The position numbers were made by a program, and so were the translations under genes. Below, in pieces: positions 15,782 through 15,864 of a stretch of DNA of 15,864 bases. The stretch is taken from NCBI GenBank assembly GCA_002284615.2, contig MU069887.1, forward strand, positions 77,484 to 93,347, given 5' to 3'. Each line of letters opens with the position of its first letter. Positions within the stretch are counted from its first letter, which is position 1. The stretch is from Dunaliella salina (lineage: Eukaryota > Chlorophyta > Chlorophyceae > Chlamydomonadales > Dunaliellaceae). Below the pieces are notes generated by a model. The model saw only the letters and a program-made list of their open reading frames with translations. It made no database searches and had not been told where the DNA came from.

Positions 15782-15864
15782 CACAAAACACACACACACA
15801 CACACACACATCACACACACACACACACACACACACATGGAACACACACACACACACACACACA
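15782..15864. repeat. (CA)n microsatellite at the right edge
   Basis: CA dinucleotides are interrupted at about 15811 (TC) and 15838 (TGGAA) and run to the end of the window. They lie in intron 2 of the plus-strand gene. The minus-strand Cys-Val frame is a repeat translation. Confidence 0.95.

Overview
The window is nuclear DNA from a eukaryote, most likely a green alga. A Dunaliella-like chlorophyte is my guess from the microsatellite-rich introns and the style of the retroelements; that is inference and I would not defend the genus. It has two real genes at the right end (11288 to the right edge). The left two thirds is a graveyard of nested non-LTR retrotransposons (LINEs). No bacterial-type genes, rRNA, tRNA or CRISPR were seen.

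Left part (1-10.6 kb). A compound tetranucleotide microsatellite opens the window. It is followed by an old, frameshifted LINE on the minus strand (copy 1, roughly 8800 down to 590). Its decayed frames read in order: reverse transcriptase (RT), a PHD-type zinc finger, a W-x-P-x-W-E-P segment, RNase H, and a C-terminal module. Two insertions interrupt it, and both can be bounded by target-site duplications. A minisatellite-bearing insert (834-1537) sits between 21-bp direct repeats. A plus-strand (CAA)n-tailed retroposon (6060-8447) sits between about 10-bp repeats, exactly inside the RT domain. That retroposon was itself hit by a second, younger LINE copy (copy 2, minus, 6506-8127, 6-bp repeats), which carries the longest open frame of the window (523 codons). 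Copy 2 encodes the end of RNase H, a CCHC knuckle and a PD-(D/E)XK-like nuclease. A third copy (plus, about 9030-10390) lies in inverted orientation to copy 2, and a fourth 3'-end fragment follows it (10408-10606).

Right part. On the minus strand, 15316 to 11288, is a five-exon gene for a PDCD2/TSR4-family protein (467 aa). Exon phases all match, and both conserved halves of the family are present. Its introns hold (CA)n, (GT)n and (CAG)n tracts, a 108-bp tandem duplication, and an exon-like coding island of unknown origin (12115-12278). Starting 140 bp upstream and running the other way are the first two exons of an unrecognised gene (15457-15737 and onward) encoding a C-x2-C-x15-C-x2-H motif. 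The two genes probably share a bidirectional promoter.

The LINE copies look dead (frameshifts, stops, truncations, RT motif reading FADN), so the left part is best read as layered insertion history. The PDCD2-like protein would be a cytosolic chaperone for ribosomal protein uS5 in 40S subunit assembly. The partner of the divergent gene is unknown.
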